In this document: piece by piece, positions 8,352 to 17,507 of the stretch
Layout: each line of letters starts with the position of its first letter
Numbering within the stretch: the first letter of the stretch is position 1
Assembly: GCF_004803755.1 (NCBI RefSeq)
Contig: NZ_CP032311.1
Coordinates: forward strand, 2,372,501-2,436,500
Origin: Pseudomonas sp. DG56-2
GTDB lineage: Bacteria; Pseudomonadota; Gammaproteobacteria; Pseudomonadales; Pseudomonadaceae
Length of the DNA: 64,000 nucleotides
Direction: 5' to 3'
Position numbers and translations under genes: made by a program
The notes under the pieces: model-generated
The model's input: the letters and a program-made list of their open reading frames with translations, nothing else
Databases searched by the model: none
What the model was told of the DNA's origin: nothing

Positions 8352-11300
8352 GCATGGCTCTCCAGCTTCAGCGCATGGGCGGCTTTGCGAGCCTGGCTGC
8401 GTTCAACGTAACGGCGGATCAGAACAAAGAACACTGGCGTCAGTAGCAGCCCGAAGAAGGTCACCCCGATCATTCCGGAGAACACCGCTACACCCATGGC
8501 ATGGCGCATCTCCGCACCGGCACCGGAGGAGAACACCAGCGGTACTACACCCATGATGAAGGCGATCGAGGTCATCAGAATCGGCCGCAGACGCAGGCGG
8601 CAGGCTTCCAGTACAGCGGCCAACGGATCGAGACCTTCAGCCTGTTTGTCCTTGGCAAACTCGACAATCAGGATGGCGTTCTTGCATGCAAGCCCCACCA
8701 GTACAATCAAGCCGATCTGGGTAAAGATGTTGTTGTCGCCACCGGAAAGAATCACTCCGGTAATCGCCGACAGCAGGGTCATTGGCACAATCAGAATCAC
8801 CGCCAGTGGCAGGCTCCAGCTTTCGTATTGGGCCGCCAGTACCAGGAAGGCCAGCAATACGCAGAGCGGGAAGACGAACAGCGCGGTGTTACCAGAAAGT
8901 ATCTGCTGGTAGGTCAGCTCGGTCCATTCGTAGGTCATGCCATTGGGCAATTCTTCCTTGAGCAGCTTTTCGATGGCCTTTTCCGCTTGACCGGAGCTGT
9001 AGCCAGGGGCTGCACCACCGTTGATTTCGGCGGTAATGAAGCCGTTGTAGTGCATGACGCGGTCTGGCCCGGAGGTATCGCTGACCTTGATAAAGGTCGC
9101 CAGCGGGATCATTTCACCCTGGTTGTTACGTACCTTCAATTGGCCGATCTGCTCGGCTTCCAGACGGAACTGTTGCTCAGCCTGAACGTTGACCTGATAG
9201 GTGCGGCCAAAGCGGTTGAAGTCGTTGGCATACAGCGAACCCAGGTAGATCTGCAGCGTATCGAAAATATCGCTGATGGCTACACCGTGGGTCTTGGCCT
9301 TTTCACGGTCGATGGCAGCGTCGACCTGGGGCACGTTGACCTGGTAGCTGGTGAACAGTCCCGCCAACTCCGGCACGTTGTGGCTCTTGGCGATAACATT
9401 CTGTACTTCCTTGTACAGTGCTTCGTATCCAAGGTTGCCACGGTCTTCAACTTGCAGGCGGAAACCGCCAATGGTGCCCAACCCCTGTACCGGTGGCGGT
9501 GGGAAAATCGCGATATAGGCATCTTCGATATCGGCAAATTGCGCGTTCAGCGAAGCAGCAATGGCGGCGGCCGACTGGCTAGGATCCTTGCGTTCATCAA
9601 ATGGCTTGAGCGGAGTGAAGACGATGCCGCTGTTCGGGCTGTTGGTAAAACCGTTGATCGACAGGCCCGGGAACGCCACCGAGTCGGCAACGCCAGGTTG
9701 CTTGAGGGCGATCTCGCTCATCTTCTTGATCACAGCTTCGGTACGATCGAGGCTGGCCGCGTCCGGTAGTTGCGCGAAGGCCACCAGGTACTGTTTGTCC
9801 TGCGCCGGTACAAAGCCGGTCGGCGTAGAGGAGAAGCCCAGCCAAGTCATGACAATCAGGCCGCCGTAGACGAACAGGGCAATGCCGCTGCTGCGGATAA
9901 CCCGGCCGACTGCACCGACATAGCTGTGGCTGGCACGGTCGAAGAAACGGTTGAACGGGTTGAACAGCCAACCGCCCAGCAAACGCTCGAGCATCCGCGA
10001 AAAGCGGTCCTTGGGCGCGTGATGTTCTTTGAGCAATACCGCCGCCAATGCAGGCGACAGGGTCAGGGAGTTGAACGCCGAGATGACGGTAGAAATAGCA
10101 ATGGTCAGTGCAAATTGCTTGTAGAACTGACCGGTAAGGCCCGAGATAAACGCAGCAGGAACGAACACCGCGCACAGTACCAGTGCCGTGGCGATAATTG
10201 GCCCGGTCACTTCTCCCATGGCCTTTTGCGTGGCCTCCAGGGGTTTGAGGCCCAGGCCGATATTACGCTCGACGTTTTCCACCACAACGATGGCGTCATC
10301 GACCACGATGCCGATTGCCAGCACCAGACCGAACAGCGACAGGGCGTTGAGCGAGAAGCCGAACAGATGCATGACTGCAAAGGTACCGATCAACGATACC
10401 GGGACTGCCACCAGCGGAATGATCGAGGCGCGCCAGGTTTGCAGGAACAGAATCACCACCAGCACGACCAGCACCAGGGCTTCGAACAGTGTATGCACCA
10501 CCGCTTCGATAGAGCCGCGTACGAACACAGTAGGGTCGTAGACGATGCTGTAGTCCATGCCCTCAGGGAAGTCTTTCTTCAGTTCGGCCATTTTCGACCG
10601 CACTTCATCGGAGATATCGATAGCGTTGGAGCCCGGGCGCTGGAAGATCGGGATGGCTACCGCCGGTTGGTTGTTGAGCAATGAACGCAGTGCATACTGG
10701 CTTGAGCCCAGCTCGACGCGCGCGATGTCCTTGAGACGGGTGATTTCACCATCGGCACCCGAGCGGATGATGATGTTCTCGAACTCTTCTTCGTTGACCA
10801 AGCGGCCCTGAGTGTTGACCGAGAGCTGGAAGCTGGTGCTGCCAGGCGCAGGCGGCGCGCCGAGTTGGCCAGCGGCCACCTGACGGTTCTGCTCGCGAAT
10901 CGCAGCAACCACGTCGCTGGCAGTCAGGTTGCGTGAGGCGGTCTTGTTCGGGTCCAGCCACACCCGCAGGGAGTAGTCGCCCATACCGAACAGTTGCACG
11001 TCACCGACACCGCCCAGGCGCGCCAGTTCGTCCTTGATATTAAGGATGGCGTAGTTGGACAGGTAAAGCATGTCGTAGCGGTTGTCCGGCGAGGTCAGGT
11101 GCACAACCATGGTCAGGTCGGGCGATGCCTTGTCGACGGTAATGCCGATGCGGGTCACTTCCTCGGGCAGCTTGGGCTGGGTGCGGGTAACACGGTTCTG
11201 GACCTGAACCTGGGCATTGTCCAGATCGGTGCCCAGGGCGAACGTAATGGTCAGGGTCAGCTTGCCATCGGCGGTGGACTGCGAGGACATATACAACATG

Positions 11301-11527
11301 TTCTCTACCCCGGTGATCGCCTGCTCCAAGGGCGCAGCAACGGTGTCACCGATTACTTTCGGGTTGGCACCGGGGAAATTGGCGCGCACCACCACGGTCG
11401 GTGGAACCACTTCGGGGTATTCGCTGATCGGCAGTTGGAACAGCGAGATGCTGCCGGCAATCAGGATCAATAGCGACAGCACCGCGGCGAAAATCGGACG
11501 GGTAATGAAAAACTTGGAAAAATTCAT
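8348..11527 (-). CDS. mexF: RND multidrug efflux transporter MexF
   Basis: At 1059 residues it has full HAE1-RND length, starting MNFSKFFITRPIFAAVLS. The proton-relay aspartates are visible in GIVVDDAIVVVENVERN (TM4, about residues 405-420), and the second-half TM10 carries GLACKNAILIVEFAKDKQ. Porter-domain text such as SSQSTADGKLTLTITFALG is close to MexF. The pump exports chloramphenicol, fluoroquinolones, trimethoprim and HHQ-type quorum signals in P. aeruginosa; substrates here are inferred from that. It sits between mexE (12-base gap) and oprN (ATGA overlap). Confidence 0.95.
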   Translation of the reverse strand: MNFSKFFITRPIFAAVLSLLILIAGSISLFQLPISEYPEVVPPTVVVRANFPGANPKVIGDTVAAPLEQAITGVENMLYMSSQSTADGKLTLTITFALGTDLDNAQVQVQNRVTRTQPKLPEEVTRIGITVDKASPDLTMVVHLTSPDNRYDMLYLSNYAILNIKDELARLGGVGDVQLFGMGDYSLRVWLDPNKTASRNLTASDVVAAIREQNRQVAAGQLGAPPAPGSTSFQLSVNTQGRLVNEEEFENIIIRSGADGEITRLKDIARVELGSSQYALRSLLNNQPAVAIPIFQRPGSNAIDISDEVRSKMAELKKDFPEGMDYSIVYDPTVFVRGSIEAVVHTLFEALVLVVLVVILFLQTWRASIIPLVAVPVSLIGTFAVMHLFGFSLNALSLFGLVLAIGIVVDDAIVVVENVERNIGLGLKPLEATQKAMGEVTGPIIATALVLCAVFVPAAFISGLTGQFYKQFALTIAISTVISAFNSLTLSPALAAVLLKEHHAPKDRFSRMLERLLGGWLFNPFNRFFDRASHSYVGAVGRVIRSSGIALFVYGGLIVMTWLGFSSTPTGFVPAQDKQYLVAFAQLPDAASLDRTEAVIKKMSEIALKQPGVADSVAFPGLSINGFTNSPNSGIVFTPLKPFDERKDPSQSAAAIAASLNAQFADIEDAYIAIFPPPPVQGLGTIGGFRLQVEDRGNLGYEALYKEVQNVIAKSHNVPELAGLFTSYQVNVPQVDAAIDREKAKTHGVAISDIFDTLQIYLGSLYANDFNRFGRTYQVNVQAEQQFRLEAEQIGQLKVRNNQGEMIPLATFIKVSDTSGPDRVMHYNGFITAEINGGAAPGYSSGQAEKAIEKLLKEELPNGMTYEWTELTYQQILSGNTALFVFPLCVLLAFLVLAAQYESWSLPLAVILIVPMTLLSAITGVILSGGDNNIFTQIGLIVLVGLACKNAILIVEFAKDKQAEGLDPLAAVLEACRLRLRPILMTSIAFIMGVVPLVFSSGAGAEMRHAMGVAVFSGMIGVTFFGLLLTPVFFVLIRRYVERSQARKAAHALKLESHA

Positions 11528-11539
11528 CGGACCGATTCC

Positions 11540-12781
11540 TTAACCGCGCGGTGCCGAGGCACTGACGATTTTCACAGTTGCAGAGGCGGCAGACTTGCCT
11601 GGGATGCTAGCTTGAAGAGCCTGGCGTTGCTGGGCGAGGGCGGCCATGGTCGCCTCGCTGGCCATCGGTGTGTCCTGAGGATTGACCTCTGAGCCAGGAC
11701 GCACGCGTTGCAGGCCCTTGACCACAATGCGGTCTTCCTTGCTCAAGCCACTGCGCACGATGCGCAGGCCTTCGAGCTTGGGCCCCAATTCAACGGCGCG
11801 ATAGGCGGCCTTGTTGTCCTTGTCCATGACCAGTACGAATTTTTTGCCAAGGTCGGTGCCTACGGCTTCGTCATTGATCAACACCGCCGAGTAGGTCGCG
11901 CTGCCGACCAGTTTCAGACGTGCATACAAGCCTGGGGTGAATTGCCCATCGGCGTTGTCGAACACGGCACGACCGCGAATGGTGCCAGTCTTGGGGTTAA
12001 CCTGGTTGTCGACGAAGTTCATCTGCCCCAGGTGCGGGTTGCCTTGCTCGTTGGAAAGGCCCAGGTACACCGGCGTGCTCTGGCCGCGCTGACCGTCTCG
12101 GGCCAACTGGGTGTACTTGAGGTACACGCGCTCGTCGGCATCGAAGTAGGCATAGACCTTGTCGGTGGAAACCACGCTAGTCAGTGGTGTCACATCGGCG
12201 CTGACGATGTTGCCCGCGGTGAACTGCGCGCGACTGACCTGGCCGCTGATTGGCGCGGTCACGCGGGTAAAACTCAGGTTCAGGCGGGCCAGGTCCAGTT
12301 GCGCCTGGATGGCTGCAACCCCAGCACGGGCTTCGGCGGCGGCGCTGGTGCGTGATTCAGCCAGCTCTGCCGAAATTGCATTGCTGCTGCGCAGGCGCTC
12401 ACCACGGCGCGCTTCGTTGTCACTGCGAGCGGCGGTGGCACGGGCTTGCTGCAACTGCGCTTCAAGGCGACGGACTTCGGCCTGGAACGGCCGTGGGTCG
12501 ATCTGGAACAGCAAGTCGCCTTTCTTGACCTGGGCCCCTTCGGTAAACGCTACCTGATCAATCTGGCCGGAGACGCGCGGGCGCACTTCTACTGTTTCGG
12601 GCGCTTCCAGGCGTCCGGTGAACTCGTCCCACTCATTAATGGGTTGTTCCAATACCTTGGCCACGCTGACCTTGGCCGCAGCCGGTGCCTGAACGGCTTC
12701 CGGGGTACGGCCGCAGGCACTCATCACCAATACTGCAAGTAGAGCCAAGGGGTAACGCAAAGGTTTGAGTGACTGTTCCAT
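11540..12781 (-). CDS. mexE: RND periplasmic adaptor MexE
   Basis: The 413-residue membrane-fusion protein begins MEQSLKPLRYPLALLAV and has lipobox MSAC (about 20-23) for lipid anchoring. The lipoyl, alpha-hairpin and beta-barrel order is intact: RPRVSGQIDQVAFTEGAQV, a coiled hairpin around residues 100-160, then LNLSFTRVTAPISGQVSRA. The wording EFTGRLEAPETVEVRPRVSG is typical of MexE. It is the promoter-proximal gene of mexEF-oprN. A dyad of LysR type lies about 85 bases upstream, and its expected activator MexT is encoded at 58890-59804 instead of adjacently. Confidence 0.93.
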   Translation of the reverse strand: MEQSLKPLRYPLALLAVLVMSACGRTPEAVQAPAAAKVSVAKVLEQPINEWDEFTGRLEAPETVEVRPRVSGQIDQVAFTEGAQVKKGDLLFQIDPRPFQAEVRRLEAQLQQARATAARSDNEARRGERLRSSNAISAELAESRTSAAAEARAGVAAIQAQLDLARLNLSFTRVTAPISGQVSRAQFTAGNIVSADVTPLTSVVSTDKVYAYFDADERVYLKYTQLARDGQRGQSTPVYLGLSNEQGNPHLGQMNFVDNQVNPKTGTIRGRAVFDNADGQFTPGLYARLKLVGSATYSAVLINDEAVGTDLGKKFVLVMDKDNKAAYRAVELGPKLEGLRIVRSGLSKEDRIVVKGLQRVRPGSEVNPQDTPMASEATMAALAQQRQALQASIPGKSAASATVKIVSASAPRG

Positions 12782-12863
12782 GGTGTGTCCGCCAATTTAT
12801 TAAGAATGGGCGGATTCTGCGATTTGTAACTATTAACAACGAATCGAACGGGACGAAGATAAC

Positions 12864-12880
12864 TATCACTGGGAATGATA
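12864..12880 (-). promoter_or_regulatory. LysR-type dyad upstream of mexE
   Basis: A perfect dyad TATCA-N7-TGATA, with the T-N11-A core of LysR boxes, is centred 91 bases upstream of the mexE start. It is only a weak match to the published MexT nod-box-like consensus, so binding by MexT is plausible but not shown. Confidence 0.5.
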
Positions 12881-12954
12881 GGTACGGGTAAGCCCGAGGC
12901 ATTGCGACACCTCAACAAAGGCTCTGGCGCGTGCCTCGCGCCTGGGGTATTGCG

Positions 12955-13236
12955 CTATTTGCAGTCGGCCAGCACGACTTTGCAGGTGTTAGGCGTACCG
13001 CCGGAGCGCCCGGCGTAGCGCATGCAGTTGTGCAAGGATTTTTGCCGCGCTATCTGCAGCGTCGACCCCCAGGCCAGGCCGCCTTCACCCACCGTCGGCA
13101 GGGCTTTGGCGTGACAGGCCGAGCCTGCGTTCGAGGCCAGGTAGCGTGGCTGGGCTGTTTTACTGGAGCAACCAGACGCCAGCGCCAGGCTCAAGGCGAG
13201 GAGGGAAAGCAGGGTTACTGAAGCGCTTCTGCACAT
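12955..13236 (-). CDS. Small putative lipoprotein
   Basis: This 93-residue product starts at ATG 13234-13236 (a TTG five codons upstream is an alternative; neither has a strong ribosome-binding site). The signal peptide ends in the lipobox ASGC (about 19-22), followed by a short domain with four more cysteines (SACHAK, HNCMRY, NTCKVV, ADCK), enough for two disulfides. The family is not recognised. It is divergent from the sigma factor gene and its 5' end lies near the Fur-type promoter, but no promoter of its own is evident. Confidence 0.6.
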   Translation of the reverse strand: MCRSASVTLLSLLALSLALASGCSSKTAQPRYLASNAGSACHAKALPTVGEGGLAWGSTLQIARQKSLHNCMRYAGRSGGTPNTCKVVLADCK

Positions 13237-13345
13237 CGATGTATCGCTCAAATTACGTCTGGGGCGCCTGCGGGCTTGCTCCAGTGTAGTTGCTTAACAA
13301 CCAACAGGGGAGGCCTGCATTCGGGCCTGGAAAGAGTGGAGTGGA

Positions 13346-13389
13346 TTGCTGACAGGGAAAACACCGTGATATAAATGAGACTCACTATC
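13346..13389 (+). promoter_or_regulatory. Promoter with overlapping Fur box for the first FecI-type sigma gene
   Basis: A -35 TTGCTG (13346-13351) and -10 TATAAA (13370-13375) are 18 bases apart. Positions 13371-13389 match the Fur consensus GATAATGATAATCATTATC at 13 of 19 bases and cover the -10 and start site, so iron-bound Fur should block it. Confidence 0.7.
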
Positions 13390-13403
13390 AAATGGGCGCT
13401 GTC

Positions 13404-13913
13404 ATGGCTTCGACCGAAAACGATCTGCTGCGGGCCTTGGCCCTGCACTATGACGATCTGGTCGAACATATTCGCCGTCGTTTTGCCAATCAGCACTTCG
13501 CCCGTGACGTTGTTCACGATGTCTGCTTGCAGATTCTGGAGAAGCCGCCCCTCACTGGGATAAAACTGCCCATCGCGTTTTTGCGCCGGGCCACGGTCAA
13601 CCGAGCCATCGACCGGCGGCGCGCCGAAAGCACCCGCACGCTTTATGTGCAGAGCCAGATAGGCCTGGCCGAGCAGCATTGCGATAACGTCGACGGCGCC
13701 ATGGCTCTGGAATTTGAACAACGGCTACGGGCATTGCTGGCCGTGGTTGAGTCGATGCCTGCACGTCAACGCCAGGTGTTTCTGTTGCATCGTATCCACG
13801 GTATGGCACAGTTAGACATCGCCCGTGAGCTGGAAATCTCATTGAATATGGTTGCCCAGCACTTCATGAAGGCCATGCGCACTCTTGAGCAACGCTGGCG
13901 ACCGCAGCTATGA
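13404..13913 (+). CDS. FecI-type ECF sigma factor (iron starvation)
   Basis: The protein of about 169 residues has sigma-70 region 2 (FARDVVHDVCLQILE, then FLRRATVNRAIDRRRAE) and region 4 (LLAVVESMPARQRQVFLLHR, helix-turn-helix QLDIARELEISLNMVAQHF). The signature places it in the iron-starvation group that switches on a cognate TonB receptor. I prefer ATG 13404; the ATG at 13392 would leave only about 10 bases of leader after the predicted promoter. It overlaps the next gene by four bases, and a Fur box covers its promoter. Confidence 0.9.
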   Translation: MASTENDLLRALALHYDDLVEHIRRRFANQHFARDVVHDVCLQILEKPPLTGIKLPIAFLRRATVNRAIDRRRAESTRTLYVQSQIGLAEQHCDNVDGAMALEFEQRLRALLAVVESMPARQRQVFLLHRIHGMAQLDIARELEISLNMVAQHFMKAMRTLEQRWRPQL

Positions 13914-14752
13914 CCCCTATGCATCAACGACGCGCGCAGAACCCGTCCGATCCCCTGGAACCCTATGCCGAAGCGCTGCGTGCCCTTGTGCCCAGCCGCG
14001 AGGCGCTGTTGGCCGAAGCCAAGGCACAGAGCGCGCGCCAGGCTAACCGTCGGCGCAAGGCTGCAGGCACAGCGTTGATAATGGCGCTGGTCGGATGGAC
14101 CTGGTTGGCAGACCCAAGCCTGGGTTACCGGGAAGTGAAAGTTGCCAGCAGTGCCCGAGAAGTGCTGCAGCTGGAAGATGGTAGCGTGGTCGAACTGGAT
14201 GCTGGCAGCGTTTTGCGGATCGAATACCGCTTGCGCAGTCGTCAGTTCGAGCTGCTCGAGGGTGAAGGACTGTTTAGCGTCGCGCACCAGAAGGCGCCGT
14301 TCATTGTGCGTAGCCACGGTGTCATCGTCCGCGATATTGGTACCGTATTCGATGTGCTCAGTGATACGCGCGGGGTGCGAGTAGCGGTGCTGGAAGGTGC
14401 GGTGCAAGTCAGCAATGGGCAGGCACGTCAGCACCTGGTCGCTCAGCAACAGTTGCGGGCTAGCCGCCAGGCGTTGGGGGCTGTCGAAACAAGCAATCCG
14501 GCGCAACTGCAAGCCTGGCGGCAAGACCTGTTTCATTTCGACGCCACGCCGTTGGATGCGGTTGTGGCGCAGGTGCAGCGCCATCGTGTAGCACCGATTC
14601 GGTTGACAGGCGCGGGTGCTCAGCAACATCGGCTCAGCGGCCAATACCCGGCAGGCAACGTCGAGCAGTTGATCGACAGCCTGGCGCAACTCGCACCGGT
14701 CATCGTGCATCGCGAAGCCGACGGTTCAGTGACGCTGGAGGTGCAGCGCTGA
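13910..14752 (+). CDS. FecR-type anti-sigma/sigma-regulator
   Basis: This 280-residue inner-membrane protein has a basic cytosolic head, one membrane segment (about 50-67, GTALIMALVGWTWLA) and a periplasmic FecR domain (SAREVLQLEDGSVVELDAGS; RDIGTVFDVLSDTRGVRVAVLEG). The C-terminal part (FDATPLDAVVAQVQRHR; LSGQYPAGNVEQLIDSLAQL) resembles the receptor-contacting secretin/TonB-like domain. The usual N-terminal DUF4880 anti-sigma helix pattern is weak. It overlaps the sigma gene (ATGA) and relays receptor occupancy to it. Confidence 0.88.
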   Translation: MTPMHQRRAQNPSDPLEPYAEALRALVPSREALLAEAKAQSARQANRRRKAAGTALIMALVGWTWLADPSLGYREVKVASSAREVLQLEDGSVVELDAGSVLRIEYRLRSRQFELLEGEGLFSVAHQKAPFIVRSHGVIVRDIGTVFDVLSDTRGVRVAVLEGAVQVSNGQARQHLVAQQQLRASRQALGAVETSNPAQLQAWRQDLFHFDATPLDAVVAQVQRHRVAPIRLTGAGAQQHRLSGQYPAGNVEQLIDSLAQLAPVIVHREADGSVTLEVQR

Positions 14753-14800
14753 AAAATAATTTCAGCACCACATCAATATCGCTGCACGACAAACGCCATT

Positions 14801-14836
14801 CCCTATGAAACGCACCTCTTACTGGTTTCAATAGGG
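14801..14836 (+). promoter_or_regulatory. Hairpin at the ribosome-binding site of the first TonB receptor gene
   Basis: CCCTATGAAAC (14801-14811) pairs with GTTTCAATAGGG (14825-14836) with one bulged A. The AGGGA that serves as the ribosome-binding site for ATG 14842 lies in the right arm, so folding could limit translation. No T tract follows, so it is not a classical terminator. Confidence 0.4.
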
Positions 14837-14841
14837 ATCCC

Positions 14842-17265
14842 ATGACGTTAACTTTCAATCCTTTGTACCGTCCGCTGCTGGTGGCGAGCGTCAGCCTTGT
14901 TGTCGCCGCACCGCTGCATGCCGAACAGGCGCAATACCGTTTCGACCTACCGGCGCAGGCACTGGACCAGTCGATTAGCGCGCTGGCCAGGCAGACGGGG
15001 GCGCGCATTCTGTTCAACACCGATGCCACCCATGCGGTCCAGGCACCGGCACTCAATCAACGCCTGAGCGTAGCGCAGGCACTGGGTTACCTGATCGCTA
15101 ACAGCAGTCTGATCCTGAGTGTCACCGCCGACGGCCAATACCTGATTGCGCTGCCTGCCGAACCCAGCAATGGTGCGTTGGAGTTGGAAACCTCAAGCAT
15201 CATCGGTCGCCAGCCGCTGGCCACCACCGAGGGCAGTCACTCCTATACCTCGGGTGCCGTGACCCTGGGCAAAGGCGTGCAGAAGCTCAAGGACATACCG
15301 CAGTCTGTGACGGTAATGACCCGTAAGCAAATGGACGATCAGAACACCGAGACCATCGCCGATCTGATCGCCCGCACCCCAGGTCTTACCCCAGCCAAGT
15401 CGCCTGGCTCGGGATTGTTCATCTATTCCCGTGGCTTCAGCATCGACACCATCCAGTACGACGGCGTGCCGATTCCACGCAACACCTACTCCTTGGGTAG
15501 CTACCTGACCGAAGACTTGAGCATCTACGACCGCGCCGAAATTCTCCGCGGCCCGGCAGCGTTGCTCCAGGGCGGTGACAGCCCAGGTGGGGCAATGAAC
15601 CTGGTGCGCAAGCGCGGTCAGCAGAAGGCAACTGTCAGCCTCACCGGCAAGGCCGGTTCCTGGGACCGCTATGGCCTGCAATTGGATGCTGGCGGACCGC
15701 TGAATGAGAGCGGCACCCTGCGCGGCCGCACCGTAGTCAACCAGAGCGACAGCGGTTCGTTCGTCGACTATGTTCGCGGCTGGAACCAGACGGTGTACGG
15801 CGCTATCGACTACGACTTCAGCCCGGACCTGACCGTGGGCATCGGCATGACCAATCAAAAAGGGCACTCGCGACCGGCCATGCTCGGCATACCGCGCTTC
15901 GCCGACGGCGGTAACCCCGATTGGCCGCGTTCATCCTATGTGGGCGCCGACTGGAACCGGGCCAACAACGATCAGAACAGTGTGTTTCTCGACGCCAGCT
16001 ATCGCCTTGATGACAACTGGCGGGTCAAGGCTGCCGGCGTATACATGAGCGAACACAATGGCGCGACCTACCAGGCGCTGTGGGATGCCTTGCCAACCAA
16101 TGGCTCGACCAAGAACAACTACATCGACTGGAGCACCGACTTCACCACCCATAGCAAAGGCCTTGACCTGTACCTGGACGGCCAGTTCACCGGCTTTGGC
16201 TTTGAACAGACCTTCTTGCTCGGCGCCAACTACTCCCATATCGAAACCGACGACCGCTGGGCGCGTGCGCCCACTCCATTGGCGGATTCTTCCAATGTCG
16301 ATCATCACCGTCCGATGCCCGACATCTACGAGTTGGCGCGTCGGGGTCTCGGTCAGCTCACGGCGTACGAGGTCGAGCAAAAGGGCTTGTACACGCGCTG
16401 GTCGGTCAACCTGACCGAGCCACTGAAACTGATCCTTGGGGGCCGCACCAGCTGGTTTGACTACACCTATTCCGGTGAAGGTTTCGACCATACCGGTTAT
16501 AGCGAGTCGACTACCTCCACCAGCGGCAAGGTTTCGCCTTACGCAGGCCTTGTGTACGACCTCAATGATCAGTGGTCGGTCTACACCAGTTACACCGATG
16601 TATTCCAGCCGCAGACTGCACGTACTGCCTCAGGTTCGGTGGTCGAACCGGTCACAGGCAGCAACTACGAGTTGGGCTTGAAGGGCGAGTTGTACGACGG
16701 CGCGGTGAATACTTCGATCGCGCTGTTTCGCTACGATCAGGAAAACCGCGCCATGCTCGATCGCAACGGCGATATGGACTGTGACGGTTGGTATTGCTCG
16801 AAAGCCTCGGGCAAGGTACGCAGCCAGGGGCTGGAGGCGCAGATCAGCGGTGAAGTGCTCAATGGCCTGCAAATGATGGCAGGGTATGTCTACAACACCA
16901 CCAAGTACCTTGAGGACGCCGACTACAAAGGCAAGGTGTTCAGCACCTGGACGCCCAAGCACCAACTGAAACTGTGGGGTGAGTACACCTTGCCGGGCGA
17001 CTGGAACCGCACGTCGGTCGGCCTCGGTACAACCGCCGTTACCGGTACCACGTCGTATGACCATAAATTCGACCTGCCAGGTTACGCAGTGTGGGATGCG
17101 CGCATTGCCTACAGGATCAATGATGAAGTCAGCGTGGCGGCAAACCTGAACAACCTGTTCGACAAGAAGTACTACCTGCCGGCGTACAGCACCATTGACT
17201 ACAACAACTACTATGGCGACCCCCGCAACGTGATGTTCAGCGTCAAATACACACCGGTGTTTTGA
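14842..17265 (+). CDS. TonB-dependent siderophore receptor with N-terminal signalling domain
   Basis: This 807-residue outer-membrane protein has a signal peptide (cut near HAEQA, about 28), a STN signalling domain (FDLPAQALDQSISALARQTG), a plug (KDIPQSVTVMTRKQM; IYSRGFSIDTIQYDGVPIPR; ILRGPAALLQGGDSPGGAMN) and a 22-strand barrel ending in GDPRNVMFSVKYTPVF with terminal Phe. The STN domain marks it as a transducer that talks to the FecR-like protein encoded just upstream. The text resembles FpvA/FhuE-type ferric siderophore receptors; the exact siderophore cannot be read. No T-rich terminator is seen after it. Confidence 0.92.
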   Translation: MTLTFNPLYRPLLVASVSLVVAAPLHAEQAQYRFDLPAQALDQSISALARQTGARILFNTDATHAVQAPALNQRLSVAQALGYLIANSSLILSVTADGQYLIALPAEPSNGALELETSSIIGRQPLATTEGSHSYTSGAVTLGKGVQKLKDIPQSVTVMTRKQMDDQNTETIADLIARTPGLTPAKSPGSGLFIYSRGFSIDTIQYDGVPIPRNTYSLGSYLTEDLSIYDRAEILRGPAALLQGGDSPGGAMNLVRKRGQQKATVSLTGKAGSWDRYGLQLDAGGPLNESGTLRGRTVVNQSDSGSFVDYVRGWNQTVYGAIDYDFSPDLTVGIGMTNQKGHSRPAMLGIPRFADGGNPDWPRSSYVGADWNRANNDQNSVFLDASYRLDDNWRVKAAGVYMSEHNGATYQALWDALPTNGSTKNNYIDWSTDFTTHSKGLDLYLDGQFTGFGFEQTFLLGANYSHIETDDRWARAPTPLADSSNVDHHRPMPDIYELARRGLGQLTAYEVEQKGLYTRWSVNLTEPLKLILGGRTSWFDYTYSGEGFDHTGYSESTTSTSGKVSPYAGLVYDLNDQWSVYTSYTDVFQPQTARTASGSVVEPVTGSNYELGLKGELYDGAVNTSIALFRYDQENRAMLDRNGDMDCDGWYCSKASGKVRSQGLEAQISGEVLNGLQMMAGYVYNTTKYLEDADYKGKVFSTWTPKHQLKLWGEYTLPGDWNRTSVGLGTTAVTGTTSYDHKFDLPGYAVWDARIAYRINDEVSVAANLNNLFDKKYYLPAYSTIDYNNYYGDPRNVMFSVKYTPVF

Positions 17266-17507
17266 CGTTGCGCCCAGCCGCTGAAGGACCAGCGGCCAGA
17301 CACCCCCTTCCACGTCATCGCCAATCCGACTCGATCATTGCCAATCCGCCAGATGGATTGAACTCAAGTGCCCCGGTGCGAATCGCACAGTCAGTGGCCA
17401 TCGCAGTGAAACAGACAAGTGCACTACGCCCACTAACGCAGCGCTTATCCCACAAGAGCGAATGCTGGGGTGCCTGGTGCCTGTTCGGATAATAAAGGTG
17501 AAACCTG

